From: Advenella mimigardefordensis DPN7
Lineage (GTDB): Bacteria > Pseudomonadota > Gammaproteobacteria > Burkholderiales > Burkholderiaceae_B
DNA: 64,000 nucleotides
Reading direction: 5' to 3'
Assembly (NCBI RefSeq): GCF_000521505.1
Contig: NZ_CP003915.1
Location: 2,666,001 to 2,730,000 of the forward strand
The notes beneath the pieces were generated by a model, which saw nothing but the letters and a program-made list of their open reading frames with translations, made no database searches and was not told the origin of the DNA. Positions 1-8,981 of this stretch are shown piece after piece. The first letter of the stretch is position 1. Every line of letters begins with the position of its first letter. The position numbers and the translations under genes were made by a program.

Positions 1-1
1 G

Positions 2-448
2 CTACAGATCAGCGGCGCGCAGCGGCTGGAAATGCTCGCGCTGGCGATTGCCGATGAACCGGGAATCGTGGTCAACGATATCGAAATCAATCGGGAAGGC
101 GCCACCTACACCATTGATACGCTGCGCAGCCTGCCGCGCGATGCGAAATACTACTGGCTATTGGGCACCGATCAGCTCAATAATTTCTGCACCTGGCAGA
201 ACTGGCAGGAGATCACAGACTACGTCACACTGACCGTCGCCTGGCGCACCGGCCATCCCCTGCACATCCCGCCAGAACTGGATGCGCTGCTGCGGCGCGA
301 TGGCAAGGGTCTGATCACCCTGCCGTTTAAAGCCATGGACGTATCCTCCACTGAAATCCGCTCACGGATCAGCCAGGGACAGGATGCCTCCGAATTTGTT
401 CCCGCGCCCGTTCTGGATTACATTAATACTCACGGACTCTACCAATAG
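2..448 (+). CDS. nadD: Nicotinate-nucleotide adenylyltransferase, 3' part
   Basis: Transfers AMP from ATP to nicotinate mononucleotide, giving deamido-NAD in cytoplasmic NAD synthesis. The frame is open from base 2, so the gene starts left of the window and the N-terminal HxGH nucleotide-binding motif is not visible. What is present is the typical C-terminal half: ISGAQRLEMLALAI, the YWLLGTDQLNNFCTW segment that carries the conserved GxD of the family, and MDVSSTEIRSRI, matching the SSTxIR ATP-binding motif. It is followed 49 bp later by rsfS, the usual nadD-rsfS-rlmH order. Identification is firm; only the start is missing. Confidence 0.95.
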   Translation, partial: LQISGAQRLEMLALAIADEPGIVVNDIEINREGATYTIDTLRSLPRDAKYYWLLGTDQLNNFCTWQNWQEITDYVTLTVAWRTGHPLHIPPELDALLRRDGKGLITLPFKAMDVSSTEIRSRISQGQDASEFVPAPVLDYINTHGLYQ

Positions 449-497
449 CAGATTGCCTTGCTGCCCCTAGCCCGCAAACCGGAAAATTTTATTACCT

Positions 498-905
498 ATG
501 AATATACAAAAACTGCAACGTCTGGTCATTGATGCACTGGAGGACGTCAAAGCCCAGGACATCCGGGTATTCAACACCAGCCATCTGACCAGCCTGTTTG
601 ACCGGGTCGTGATCGCCAGCGGTACATCCAACCGCCAGACGCGCGCCCTGGCCAGCAGTGTTGTTAATGCAGCCCGTGCCCACAAAATACCCATTATCGC
701 GCTGGAAGGCGAAGAATCCGGCGAGTGGGTGCTGGTGGACATTGGCGATGTTGTAATCCATTGCATGCAACCGGCCATTCGCCAATACTACAATCTGGAA
801 GCAGTATGGGGCGACAAGCCGGTGCGCGTCCGTCTGCTGGATCAGTCCAAAGGTCCTGCCATGCAGGGTTTTGCCGGCGCCGATGACGACAACATGGAAG
901 AATAA
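498..905 (+). CDS. rsfS: Ribosome silencing factor RsfS
   Basis: Binds ribosomal protein L14 and blocks subunit joining when nutrients are short. The 135-residue product has the compact RsfS/Iojap fold signature: SNRQTRAL near residue 44, [16 protein letters not shown] near residue 73, then the QYYNLEAVW stretch near residue 95. Its length is normal for the family. The ATG at 498 follows nadD by 49 bp, and rlmH starts 8 bp after the stop, so nadD-rsfS-rlmH very likely form one operon. Confidence 0.95.
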   Translation: MNIQKLQRLVIDALEDVKAQDIRVFNTSHLTSLFDRVVIASGTSNRQTRALASSVVNAARAHKIPIIALEGEESGEWVLVDIGDVVIHCMQPAIRQYYNLEAVWGDKPVRVRLLDQSKGPAMQGFAGADDDNMEE

Positions 906-913
906 AACGCCCC

Positions 914-1384
914 ATGAAGCTCATTGTCATCGCTGTCGGCAACAAAATGCCCGATTGGGTATCCACCGCATGGAAAGACTATGTGAAACGGATGCCTGCC
1001 GACTGCACGATCGAGCTGCGGGAAATTAAGCCCGAGCCCAGAACCTCGGGCAAAACCGCCGCACAAATGATGGAAGCAGAAGGCCGCCGCATTCAGACGG
1101 CACTGCCTGCCGACAGCCTGGTCATTGCCCTGGACGAACATGGCCGCGACCTCACCACCATGGACCTGTCGCAACAGCTGGCCGGCTGGCGCGACCATAG
1201 CCAGGATGTCGCCTTTCTGATCGGCGGCCCCGACGGGCTGGATGCAGACCTTAAAAAGCGCAGTGCCAGCCTTATCCGCCTGTCATCGCTCACGCTGCCG
1301 CACCCGATGGTACGCATCGTGCTGGCCGAACAGCTGTATCGTGCCTGGGCCATTCTTACCAATCATCCCTATCACCGCGCCTGA
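914..1384 (+). CDS. rlmH: 23S rRNA (pseudouridine1915-N3)-methyltransferase RlmH
   Basis: SPOUT-class enzyme that methylates pseudouridine 1915 in helix 69 of 23S rRNA on assembled 70S ribosomes, using S-adenosylmethionine. The 156-residue protein is full length. It shows LDEHGRD, the SAM-binding FLIGGPDG loop, and the C-terminal [21 protein letters not shown] segment ending in HPYHRA, all hallmarks of the trefoil knot. It lies 8 bp downstream of rsfS, which also acts on the ribosome. Confidence 0.96.
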   Translation: MKLIVIAVGNKMPDWVSTAWKDYVKRMPADCTIELREIKPEPRTSGKTAAQMMEAEGRRIQTALPADSLVIALDEHGRDLTTMDLSQQLAGWRDHSQDVAFLIGGPDGLDADLKKRSASLIRLSSLTLPHPMVRIVLAEQLYRAWAILTNHPYHRA

Positions 1385-1415
1385 CCGCCGCGTTACCCGG
1401 ATCGCCAATTCATTT

Positions 1416-2087
1416 ATGACTGCTTTGAACCATACCGCCAGGAACAGCGCAACTGATCTGGCAGCATCGCTGCCCATGACGCAGGTGCAAACGCAAGCCA
1501 TTTTTCTGGCATCGGCCAGCCCGCGTCGCCATCAATTGCTTACTCAAATGGGCATTGTTCACGACGTGCTTCAGGTGCCTGCGCCGCCAGGCGAAGATGA
1601 GCCCTTGCTGCCCGGGGAGCATCCTGCCAGTTATGTTAAACGCACCGCCAGAGAGAAGGCCGAACGCGCCGTAGCGCATCTGCATGCCTGCGATCTGCCG
1701 CCCCGCCCCATCCTGACCGCTGATACAACCGTGATGATGGGATCACAACTTCTGGGAAAAGCGCATACCGACAATGACGTGCGCCAGGCGCTGTCCGCCC
1801 TGTCGGGACAAACGCATGAGGTACACACCGCTATCGTGCTGGCCTGGCGGGATCGCCTGTACGAAGACGTCTCCATCACAAATGTGATAATGAAACCGCT
1901 CACCACAGACGATATCGAGTGGTATGTGCGTTCGGGTGAAGGTATCGGTAAAGCCGGCGCCTACGGTATACAGGGCCTGGCGTCTGCCTTTGTGGCATCC
2001 ATCAGCGGCAGCTACAGCGGCGTCATGGGACTACCGCTATTTGAAACCTGCCGGCTGCTGGGGCGTGCCTATTCTGCGTCGGACTGA
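1416..2087 (+). CDS. Maf family nucleotide pyrophosphatase
   Basis: Maf proteins hydrolyse non-canonical or modified NTPs such as dTTP, UTP or m7GTP to monophosphates. The core signature LASASPRRHQLL is followed by the acidic TADTTVMMGSQLLGK segment and the EGIGKAGAYGIQGLASAFV loop. The GAYGIQG form resembles the YhdE (dTTP/UTP) subgroup. I took the ATG at 1416, giving 223 residues. The ATG at 1476 gives 203 residues, closer to the usual 195-207, and is equally possible; neither has a strong ribosome-binding site. The 3' end overlaps the end of maiA on the other strand by 19 bp. Confidence 0.9.
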   Translation: MTALNHTARNSATDLAASLPMTQVQTQAIFLASASPRRHQLLTQMGIVHDVLQVPAPPGEDEPLLPGEHPASYVKRTAREKAERAVAHLHACDLPPRPILTADTTVMMGSQLLGKAHTDNDVRQALSALSGQTHEVHTAIVLAWRDRLYEDVSITNVIMKPLTTDDIEWYVRSGEGIGKAGAYGIQGLASAFVASISGSYSGVMGLPLFETCRLLGRAYSASD

Positions 2088-2719
2088 TTGGCCGGCGCCG
2101 CATTGATGAATGCCTCATCCTTATTGCAGGCGGCATCGATACGGACAATCGTAGGATACGGGTTCATATCCAGGTTAAAGCGATGCGCATTGGCCACCTG
2201 CGGCACCAGGCAAAAATCGGCCATGGTCGGCGTATCGCCATGGCAATAAATGCCGGTATCGGTTGACGACGCCAGCATTTTTTCGAGTGAATCAAAACCC
2301 TCACGGATCCAGTGCAGGTACCACTCGTTTTTCACTTCGTCGGACACCCCCAGCTCGCGCTTGAGATACTTGAGCACACGCAGGTTATTCAGCGGGTGAA
2401 TGTCACATGCAATAAATTGCGCCAGTGAACGCACGCGCGCCCTGCCCGCCTGCGTTGCCGGAAGAATGGGAATCTGCGGATAAGCCTCTTCAAGGTATTC
2501 CATGATGGCAATGGATTGGCCTATGCTCACGTTCTGATCGATAAACGTGGGCACCAGGGCTGTCGGATTCAGCTCACGGTACGTCTGCGCCAATTGCTGG
2601 CCGCCGTCACGAATAAGGTGCACGGGCACTGATTCGTATCCCAGTTGCTTAACGTTCAGCGCAATTCTGACCCGATAGGCCGCCGAACTTCTGAAATACC
2701 CGTATAGCTTCATCTGCAT
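2069..2719 (-). CDS. maiA: Maleylacetoacetate isomerase / zeta-class glutathione transferase
   Basis: Zeta-class GST that uses glutathione for cis-trans isomerisation of maleylacetoacetate or maleylpyruvate in aromatic degradation. The thioredoxin-like N-terminal domain has RSSAAYRVRIAL near residue 10, where the classical zeta motif has SSCxWRVR, so the usual Cys is Ala here. It also has NPTALVPTF and QSIAIMEYLEE (glutathione-binding SQSxAI position), followed by the all-helical domain. At 216 residues it is normal length. The start overlaps the ispH stop as TAATG, so translation is probably coupled. No homogentisate or gentisate genes are adjacent, so the exact substrate is open. Confidence 0.88.
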   Translation of the reverse strand: MQMKLYGYFRSSAAYRVRIALNVKQLGYESVPVHLIRDGGQQLAQTYRELNPTALVPTFIDQNVSIGQSIAIMEYLEEAYPQIPILPATQAGRARVRSLAQFIACDIHPLNNLRVLKYLKRELGVSDEVKNEWYLHWIREGFDSLEKMLASSTDTGIYCHGDTPTMADFCLVPQVANAHRFNLDMNPYPTIVRIDAACNKDEAFINAAPANQSDAE

Positions 2720-3672
2720 TATCTCCCTGCCTGTTGTTTGCGGGACAGTTCCTTCGGTAAGGGGAACGTCACGTTCTCTTTTGTTCCATCCATTCTGCGC
2801 ACTGAAATAGCGCCCAGTTCCTTCAGCCGTTCCACCACCTCCTGAACCAGCACTTCAGGTGCCGAGGCGCCGGCAGTAATGCCTATTTTTCCGGCTCCCT
2901 GCAGCCATTCGGGCTGGATAGCCTGGGCATTATCGATCAGATAGGCTGCGCAATTGAGCCGTTCGGCCACTTCGCGCAAGCGATTCGAATTCGAACTATT
3001 GACGCTACCCACCACGAAAAATACATCACACTCCGGAGCCAGTACCTTGACCGCATCCTGACGGTTCTGCGTCGCGTAGCAAATATCGCTTTTCTTGGGT
3101 TCAACAATACCCGGAAATTTTGCCCTGAGCGCATCGGCAACCCGCTTTGCGTCATCAATAGAGAGCGTGGTCTGGGTGACAAACGCCGTATTTTCAGGAT
3201 TGTCCACCTCCAGCGCGGCCACGTCTTCCGGGGTTTCCACCAAATGCATGCGACCCACCGCCTGCCCAAGCGTTCCTTCTACTTCCGGATGTCCCTTGTG
3301 ACCAATCATGACGATCTCAAGGCCTGCGGCGTGCATTTTTGCGACCTCAATATGGACCTTCGTTACCAGCGGACAGGTGGCGTCGAAAATACGCAGATCG
3401 CGCAATTGTGCTTCGGCGCGCACCGCACGCGACACGCCATGCGCGGAAAAGACCACAATGGCGCCGGCCGGTGCCTGATCCAGTTCGTCAATAAAAATCG
3501 CGCCCTTGTCGCGCAGATTTTCAACCACAAATTTGTTATGCACAATTTCATGACGAACATAAATGGGCGCACCATGCAACTCCAGCGCCCGCTCCACAAT
3601 ATCGATGGCGCGGTCAACCCCGGCGCAAAAGCCCCGTGGTTCAGCCAGAATGACTTCACTGTCTTGAGTCAT
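2719..3672 (-). CDS. ispH: 4-hydroxy-3-methylbut-2-enyl diphosphate reductase IspH
   Basis: Last step of the non-mevalonate isoprenoid pathway, reducing HMBPP to IPP and DMAPP with a [4Fe-4S] cluster. The three cluster cysteines are visible in [11 protein letters not shown] (Cys16), [11 protein letters not shown] (about residue 100) and [10 protein letters not shown] (about residue 200). The substrate-binding [13 protein letters not shown] follows. The 317-residue length is standard. The gene is start-stop coupled (TAATG) to fkpB upstream and maiA downstream. The fkpB-ispH pair is widely conserved in proteobacteria. Confidence 0.97.
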   Translation of the reverse strand: MTQDSEVILAEPRGFCAGVDRAIDIVERALELHGAPIYVRHEIVHNKFVVENLRDKGAIFIDELDQAPAGAIVVFSAHGVSRAVRAEAQLRDLRIFDATCPLVTKVHIEVAKMHAAGLEIVMIGHKGHPEVEGTLGQAVGRMHLVETPEDVAALEVDNPENTAFVTQTTLSIDDAKRVADALRAKFPGIVEPKKSDICYATQNRQDAVKVLAPECDVFFVVGSVNSSNSNRLREVAERLNCAAYLIDNAQAIQPEWLQGAGKIGITAGASAPEVLVQEVVERLKELGAISVRRMDGTKENVTFPLPKELSRKQQAGR

Positions 3673-4148
3673 TACAACACTCCGAGCAACTTGACGTCGA
3701 TACGTAAATCGACGCCTGCCAGTGGATGATTGAAATCAAAGAGCGCAGTATCGTTTTCCCATTCGCGGAAAACACCCGAATAACGTCCGCCATTGGGCGC
3801 CGTAAATTCGACCATATCGCCCCGCTCAAATTGGGCGTCGGGGCCGGCATCGCGGTCCAGCATCTGGCGGGTCACCCGCTGCAACAGCTCCGGATTGCGA
3901 TCGCCATAAGCCTGCTGCGCAGGCAAATCGTAACTGAAGGACTCCCCTTCGGCGTGGCCGATCAGGGGCGTTTCCATGGAAGGAGACCACTGCCCGGTGC
4001 TCAATTGCAGTGTGCCAGGCTTACCGGTAAAGGTGTCGATAAAAACCGAACCGGCACCTGGACCGGACATGAGCGTAATACGATAGTGCAGGGTCAGGTA
4101 AGATTCAGCATGGACAATTGGATTCATGGGCTGGGCATTCGCGGTCAA
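3672..4148 (-). CDS. fkpB: FKBP-type peptidyl-prolyl isomerase, SlpA/FkpB type
   Basis: Short FKBP with an inserted-in-flap domain that assists folding in the cytoplasm. The 158 residues contain the split FKBP core ([10 protein letters not shown] near the N-terminus), the [20 protein letters not shown] turn, the IF domain with [12 protein letters not shown], and the family-typical [20 protein letters not shown] near the C-terminus. There is no signal peptide. It is the first gene of the leftward fkpB-ispH-maiA run; the 48 bp to radC must hold promoters for both directions. Confidence 0.93.
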   Translation of the reverse strand: MTANAQPMNPIVHAESYLTLHYRITLMSGPGAGSVFIDTFTGKPGTLQLSTGQWSPSMETPLIGHAEGESFSYDLPAQQAYGDRNPELLQRVTRQMLDRDAGPDAQFERGDMVEFTAPNGGRYSGVFREWENDTALFDFNHPLAGVDLRIDVKLLGVL

Positions 4149-4196
4149 AATCTGTCACCGTAGGGCGTTTTGTGTAAAACCTTATTTTAGCTGACA

Positions 4197-4922
4197 ATGA
4201 ACACCTGCACCGCCATTTACCCTGATTCTGCCAAGGACACCGCCCTATCTGCCGCGTCCACACCCGACCGCACCCTGCGCCCACGTGAAAAACTGCTGGC
4301 CCAGGGGCCGGCTGCCCTATCCAATGCCGAGCTGCTGGCGATTTTGCTGCGCACCGGCTCTGCCCAGTTAAGTATCATGCAGTTTTCCCAATATGTACTG
4401 GAGCAGGCGGGCGGCCCGCGTAATCTGCTCCTGAGCAATTACCAGTCCCTGAGAAAAATAAAAGGGCTGGGCGATGCCAAAATCTGCTCGTTTCTGGCTG
4501 CGGTTGAGTTTGCGCGGCGCCATATGCAGGACACCATGCAGTATCACACTGTACTGGACCGTCCGACGGTGGTGCGCGATTTCTGCATCAGCCTGCTATC
4601 GCATGAAGTAGTAGAAAAATGCCTGTTACTGCTGGTGAACACGCGCCACCAGCTGATCCACTACGAAGAAGCCTCGCGCGGCACACTGAATCAGACTGCG
4701 GTCTATCCCCGCGAAATAGCCGCCACCGCACTGCGTCATCATGCCTGGGGCGTGATTCTGGCACACAACCATCCATCAGGGCTGGCAGAACCCAGCCTGG
4801 CCGATATTCAGCTCACTCAACAATTGCGGCGCGGCCTGGCCCTGCTGGACATCCGTCTGATAGACCACATCATCGTCGCCGGCGGAGGCGCCATCTCGCT
4901 GGCCGAGCGGGGCAAGCTCTAG
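4197..4922 (+). CDS. radC: RadC family protein (JAB/MPN domain)
   Basis: RadC proteins have an N-terminal helix-hairpin-helix region and a C-terminal JAMM metalloprotease-like domain; the cellular role is still unclear despite the DNA-repair name. Seen here: NAELLAILLRTG (about 43-54), the HhH-like LRKIKGLGDAKICSFLAAVE, and the full metal-binding set in AHNHPSGLAEPSLADIQ (His190, His192, Asp203). The upstream glutamate is in the HYEEASRGTL segment. The 241-residue length is normal. It is divergent from fkpB. Confidence 0.95.
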   Translation: MNTCTAIYPDSAKDTALSAASTPDRTLRPREKLLAQGPAALSNAELLAILLRTGSAQLSIMQFSQYVLEQAGGPRNLLLSNYQSLRKIKGLGDAKICSFLAAVEFARRHMQDTMQYHTVLDRPTVVRDFCISLLSHEVVEKCLLLLVNTRHQLIHYEEASRGTLNQTAVYPREIAATALRHHAWGVILAHNHPSGLAEPSLADIQLTQQLRRGLALLDIRLIDHIIVAGGGAISLAERGKL

Positions 4923-4930
4923 GCAATGAC

Positions 4931-5023
4931 AACTGCTATACTGGATCATCTGCCTGATACGCCAGCGTGTTCTGGCGATTGCAGTATATTTGCCTTATCC
5001 GTAGACCCAGCAGGCCTGACATC
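4931..5023 (+). promoter_or_regulatory. Leader of kynB with an inverted repeat
   Basis: The short gap between radC and kynB contains a 6-bp inverted repeat CGCCAG/CTGGCG at 4960-4977 around a 6-nt centre, and a repeated ACTG..TAT element on either side (about 4932 and 4982). No T-run follows, so it is not a terminator. It could be an operator for a kyn regulator or a leader hairpin; this is inference from position only. Confidence 0.3.
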
Positions 5024-5656
5024 ATGAGTAAGCAACAGATATGGGATATTTCGGCGCCCGTAGACGCGCAGTCGCCGGTATTCCCGGGAGATACGCCCTA
5101 CACCCAGAAATGGAGCTGGACGCTGTCCGCCGACTGTCCCGTCAACGTCAGTGAAATTAGCCTAAGCCCCCATGTCGGCACCCATGCCGACGCGCCCCTG
5201 CATTACGACAGCCAGGGCAGCGCCGTGGGCGAATTGTCGCTCACACCCTTTATCGGCCCCTGCCGCGTCCTGCATATTCTGCGCCAGGATGGCCTGATCT
5301 ATCCTGACGATATGGCAAATACCATGGCCGGCTGCCCGCCCCGGCTGCTGGTGCGCAGTTGCCAGCAGGCGCGTACCCGAGAATGGTCACCCGCCTTTGC
5401 CAGCTTTGCACCGGAGACGCTGGATGTGCTGCATCAGCAAGGTATTATTCTGATCGGCATTGACACGCCCAGCATTGACCCGGCCGCCAGCAAATCACTC
5501 GACAGCCATCAGCGGATCCGCCGCTACGACATGCGCGTGCTGGAAAACCTGGTGCTGGACCAGGTCCCTGCAGGCGACTATGAACTGATCGCACTCCCGC
5601 TCAAATGGACCCGCGCCGACGCCAGCCCGGTAAGAGCTATATTGCGCTCGCTATAA
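5024..5656 (+). CDS. kynB: Kynurenine formamidase (arylformamidase)
   Basis: Hydrolyses N-formyl-L-kynurenine to L-kynurenine, the second step of tryptophan degradation. The 210-residue protein has the metal-binding HVGTHADAPLH motif at residues 50-60 that defines the cyclase/KynB family, plus IWDISAPVDAQSPVFPGDTPY at the N-terminus. The ATG at 5024 is preferred over an in-frame upstream start because it matches the usual 209-213 residue length and the typical N-terminus. It stands first in kynB-kynU-kynA. Confidence 0.95.
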   Translation: MSKQQIWDISAPVDAQSPVFPGDTPYTQKWSWTLSADCPVNVSEISLSPHVGTHADAPLHYDSQGSAVGELSLTPFIGPCRVLHILRQDGLIYPDDMANTMAGCPPRLLVRSCQQARTREWSPAFASFAPETLDVLHQQGIILIGIDTPSIDPAASKSLDSHQRIRRYDMRVLENLVLDQVPAGDYELIALPLKWTRADASPVRAILRSL

Positions 5657-5706
5657 TTGCAAACGTCATTATCATTATTTGCGTTTGCCATCTATCTGGA
5701 ACAACA

Positions 5707-6963
5707 ATGACCAACCGCGCTTTCTACGAAAACCTTGACGCGATCGATCCACTTAATTCATTGCGCAACGAATTTTACCTGCCGCCTGATACGATTTACC
5801 TGGACGGAAACTCATTGGGTGTGATGCCTCTGGCTGCGCATATTCGTATCAAAAACGCCGTGCTGCAGGAATGGGCCGATGACCTGATTGCCAGCTGGAA
5901 CAAGGCTGACTGGATCAATCTGCCCATGCGAGTGGGCAACAAGATAGCGCCGCTGATCGGTGCCGGACAGGATGAAACCGTAGTGTGCGATTCCACCTCC
6001 GTGAATCTGTACAAAGTGCTATATAGCGCTATTCAGATTGCGCGCAAGCGCCACCCCAAGCGACGTAAAATCGTTAGCGAAAAAACCAACTTCCCGACTG
6101 ATCTTTATATTGCGCAAAGTCTGTGCGCGCAATTTGACATGACACTGGAACTGGTCGAGAGTGAAGCCATCGAATCGGCCATTGATGATGAGCTGGCGGT
6201 ATTATTGCTCACGCACGTGAACTATCGCAGTGGCGCGATTCACGATATGGCGCAGATCACCAGCCTGGCACAAGCCCGCGACGCGCTGGTGATCTGGGAC
6301 CTGTGCCACTCTGCAGGATCCATTCCGGTGGATTTGACCGCCGCACAGGCTGATTTTGCAGTAGGCTGCACCTATAAATTTCTCAATGGCGGCCCGGGCT
6401 CGCCCGCCTTTGTCTGGGTTCATCCGCATCATGTCGATGCGATCACACAACCGCTGACCGGCTGGATGGGACATGCAACCCCGTTTACATTCGATACACA
6501 ATACCAGCCCGCCACCGGCATCCGCAGCTATCTTGGTGGCACCCCGCCGGTGCTGGCCCTGTCCGCGCTCGATGGCAGCCTGGAGGTTTTTCAGAAAGCA
6601 GAGTCGTTTGGCGGCATGCAGGCCATCTACAAAAAGGCGCAGACACTCACCAGCCTATTTATTCAGCTGGCCGAAAAAGAATGTGCCGACTATGGATTGA
6701 CGCTGGTATCGCCACGCGATCCGGAACGCCGCGCCAGCCAGGTCAGCCTGTCCCATCCAGAAGGCGCCTATGCCATTATTCAGGCACTCATTGCCCGGGG
6801 CGTGGTTGGTGACTATCGTGAGCCCGGTATACTGCGCTTCGGCTTTACGCCGCTTTATGTGCGTTATATTGACGTGTGGGATACCGTCATGCATTTGAAA
6901 TCAGTACTGCAGGACCAAACCTGGCGATCTGACGCTTTTTCGGCCAGACGGACCGTTACCTGA
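5707..6963 (+). CDS. kynU: Kynureninase
   Basis: PLP enzyme that cleaves L-kynurenine to anthranilate and alanine. Of the 418 residues, TIYLDGNSLGVMP near residue 29 and the PLP-lysine segment GCTYKFLNGGPG (Lys224) are diagnostic, as is WDLCHSAGSIPVDL before it. Length is typical (about 416). The ATG at 5707 lies 50 bp after kynB; upstream in-frame extension overlaps kynB and is not plausible. Product anthranilate can feed tryptophan synthesis, the quinolone-type or the anthranilate degradation routes; none of those genes are in view. Confidence 0.96.
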   Translation: MTNRAFYENLDAIDPLNSLRNEFYLPPDTIYLDGNSLGVMPLAAHIRIKNAVLQEWADDLIASWNKADWINLPMRVGNKIAPLIGAGQDETVVCDSTSVNLYKVLYSAIQIARKRHPKRRKIVSEKTNFPTDLYIAQSLCAQFDMTLELVESEAIESAIDDELAVLLLTHVNYRSGAIHDMAQITSLAQARDALVIWDLCHSAGSIPVDLTAAQADFAVGCTYKFLNGGPGSPAFVWVHPHHVDAITQPLTGWMGHATPFTFDTQYQPATGIRSYLGGTPPVLALSALDGSLEVFQKAESFGGMQAIYKKAQTLTSLFIQLAEKECADYGLTLVSPRDPERRASQVSLSHPEGAYAIIQALIARGVVGDYREPGILRFGFTPLYVRYIDVWDTVMHLKSVLQDQTWRSDAFSARRTVT

Positions 6964-7133
6964 GCGATTGCGCACAGCAGACAGAATCGCCATGCTGGAT
7001 CAATCACCGTTGCGATCCTGCCTGTCGTACGCAAATAGCCACCCGTATCGCCTGCAAAGAGTTGTCCCTGCGGATGAGGACAGGCCCTGGCCCAACGAGC
7101 CAGCCTGCCCCATCCGCATAAAGGAATTGGAGT

Positions 7134-7988
7134 ATGCACGAACCGACCACCCCCACTTCTGCTGACGCTATGGCCAGTGAAAACGCCAAGCTGGATTTTT
7201 CGCGCGATATGAGCTACGGCGATTACCTGCATCTGGATGAGCTGCTGAGCGCACAGCACCCGCTGTCGCCCGAGCACAATGAGATGCTGTTCATCATCCA
7301 GCACCAGACCAGCGAGCTGTGGATCAAGCTGATGCTGCATGAACTGAATGCGGCCATTGGCAACCTGCGCAATGATCAGCTAAACCCCGCATTTAAAATG
7401 CTGGCGCGGGTCGGGCGCATCATGGAACAACTGGTACATGCCTGGGATGTGCTCGCCACCATGACACCGCCCGAATACACGGCACTACGTCCATGGCTGG
7501 CCGCCTCCAGCGGCTTTCAAAGCTTTCAGTATCGACAAATCGAGTTTTTGCTGGGCAACAAAAACGCCGCCATGCTCCGGCCCCATGAGCACCACCCGGA
7601 CCGTTACGCACAGGTATTGCAGGCTTATGAGCAGCCATCGCTTTATGACGAAGCATTGCAGTTACTGGCCCGGCGCGGCATAGCCGTCCCGCAGGATCAT
7701 CTGGAACGGGACTGGACCCAGCCCTATTCTGCCAGTGACGGTGTGATGCAAGCCTGGCTACAGGTATACCGGGAGCCAGAGCTGCATTGGGACCTGTACC
7801 AATTGGGCGAAAAACTGACTGACATCGAAGACGCCTTCCGTCTGTGGCGCTTTCGTCATGTCACTACGGTAGAGCGTATTATCGGCTTTAAACGCGGTAC
7901 CGGCGGCACGTCTGGCGTGAATTACTTGCGTAAAATGCTGGATGTCGTGCTGTTTCCGGAAATATGGACATTACGCACGCATCTTTGA
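7134..7988 (+). CDS. kynA: Tryptophan 2,3-dioxygenase
   Basis: Haem enzyme opening the indole ring of L-tryptophan to N-formylkynurenine, the entry step of the pathway. Seen are [35 protein letters not shown] (substrate-binding region), and [20 protein letters not shown] with the proximal haem histidine, ending in [11 protein letters not shown]. At 284 residues it is standard. It follows kynU by 170 bp, a larger gap than kynB-kynU, with no clear terminator inside. The stop codon lies within the first unit of a 17-bp tandem repeat. Confidence 0.96.
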   Translation: MHEPTTPTSADAMASENAKLDFSRDMSYGDYLHLDELLSAQHPLSPEHNEMLFIIQHQTSELWIKLMLHELNAAIGNLRNDQLNPAFKMLARVGRIMEQLVHAWDVLATMTPPEYTALRPWLAASSGFQSFQYRQIEFLLGNKNAAMLRPHEHHPDRYAQVLQAYEQPSLYDEALQLLARRGIAVPQDHLERDWTQPYSASDGVMQAWLQVYREPELHWDLYQLGEKLTDIEDAFRLWRFRHVTTVERIIGFKRGTGGTSGVNYLRKMLDVVLFPEIWTLRTHL

Positions 7989-8091
7989 TTGGTACTTATC
8001 TTTGATTGGTACTTATCTTTGATTGGTACCTATCTTTGGTTCGTACCCATCTGTGATTCGTACCTATCTTTGATTTGTACCCATTTATGAT
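7981..8091 (+). repeat. 17-bp tandem repeat array at the 3' end of kynA
   Basis: Six consecutive 17-bp units (7981-7997, 7998-8014, 8015-8031, 8032-8048, 8049-8065, 8066-8082) plus a partial seventh. The first two are identical (ATCTTTGATTGGTACTT) and later units drift at a few positions. There are no spacers. The first unit contains the last codons and TGA stop of kynA, so the array grew from the gene end into the gap. Confidence 0.92.
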
Positions 8092-8312
8092 GCACAGTCG
8101 TTTAAGCCGCCAGTCGCTTAACCCACCGGTCATCCCGCCGTAACGACGCCGACCGAACGGCGTACCCGGCCGGCATGATCGTTACGCTACAGACCATGCC
8201 CCGCGTCACGAACAATGTGCGCGGCCAACATTGTCATGATTGTGACAGTGTTTTTCCGCTATTTTTTCTACAGTGCTCATTGTGCGCTTTTGCCATCAGT
8301 CCCGGAGGTCCC
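7989..8312. other. Gap between kynA and the 105-aa gene
   Basis: The first third is the 17-bp repeat array. The rest, about 8092-8300, has no recognisable RNA gene or terminator. The final bases carry the strong GGAGG ribosome-binding site (8304-8308) of the next gene. Confidence 0.6.
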
Positions 8313-8630
8313 ATGCGCTGCGATGTCCACTTTATTTTCAATCCCACCCAGACCCTGCAGGTCCAGCTCAATATGGAACTCACCACCGCACTTGCCGCAA
8401 CATCGCAGCAATGGCTGGTTGAAAAATGGGAAGAACTCGAATGCGAGCCATTGCGCCCGAGCGGCAAGGTGCTAGTACTTGACCGGATTCTGGGGGTCAC
8501 CGATGCCATGGGCTACGAGTTTTTACGGACCCATCCCGAACAGCGTGAATTGCTGGCGCGCCATTGCGTCAACGCACTGAGCTCACCCAATATCACGGTT
8601 GATTTGCCGGGGTTAGTTGTAAATGCCTGA
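8313..8630 (+). CDS. Hypothetical protein, 105 aa
   Basis: I do not recognise a family. The start at 8313 is chosen because CCCGGAGGTCCC places a near-perfect Shine-Dalgarno five bases upstream; a longer in-frame start at 8175 has no such site. The product is acidic to neutral, soluble, without signal peptide or membrane segment. It has FIFNPTQTLQVQLNMEL, then a helical stretch with SQQWLVEKWEELE, then GKVLVLDRILGV and HPEQRELLARHCVNAL. The good ribosome-binding site and codon use like its neighbours support a real gene. Confidence 0.6.
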   Translation: MRCDVHFIFNPTQTLQVQLNMELTTALAATSQQWLVEKWEELECEPLRPSGKVLVLDRILGVTDAMGYEFLRTHPEQRELLARHCVNALSSPNITVDLPGLVVNA

Positions 8631-8981
8631 AGCGCGGACGTAACGAGTAACTGAGCACCGGTTCGCTGTCCGACAAACGGCGCCCATGGTCTGACAACTG
8701 TCCGGGCAACCGGCCGAACACCCGTCAACGTGACCACCAACGGCAGATTGGCGCAACACTTTGAGCACGACCCGCTCCCTCTGAACCGGCAGACAAACGC
8801 CTTCCAATTCGTAAAAAAGCATGTTTTCATGTGGTTTTTTCAACAAAAACGTTATGTATTCAATGACTTCTGTGCTAGAATGCCAGATTAAATTTTTGGA
8901 TACGTTGCTTTTTGCACCTGTCATGTCTGTTTTGACCTGCTGCACAAGGCTGGCGACCCGTCAAACCCTCAGGACTTAATC
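8631..8981 (+). promoter_or_regulatory. rpmE2: Promoter and long leader of rpmE2
   Basis: An extended -10 box, TGCTAGAAT with TAGAAT at 8876-8881, sits in an AT-rich stretch after GC-rich sequence; the -35 region (about 8853-8858) is weak. Transcription from here gives a leader of about 95 nt before the ATG at 8982. The earlier part, 8631-8820, shows nothing I recognise. L31 type B genes are often controlled by Zur, but I see no clear Zur palindrome. Confidence 0.5.

Noticed and set aside
1242..1415. Upstream extension of the maf frame
   Set aside because: It overlaps rlmH, whose sequence is strongly conserved in its own frame; the extension has no Maf similarity.
7981..8091. CRISPR array
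   Set aside because: Units are directly adjacent without spacers and no cas genes are present. The same applies to the arrays at 9380, 41671 and 51441.
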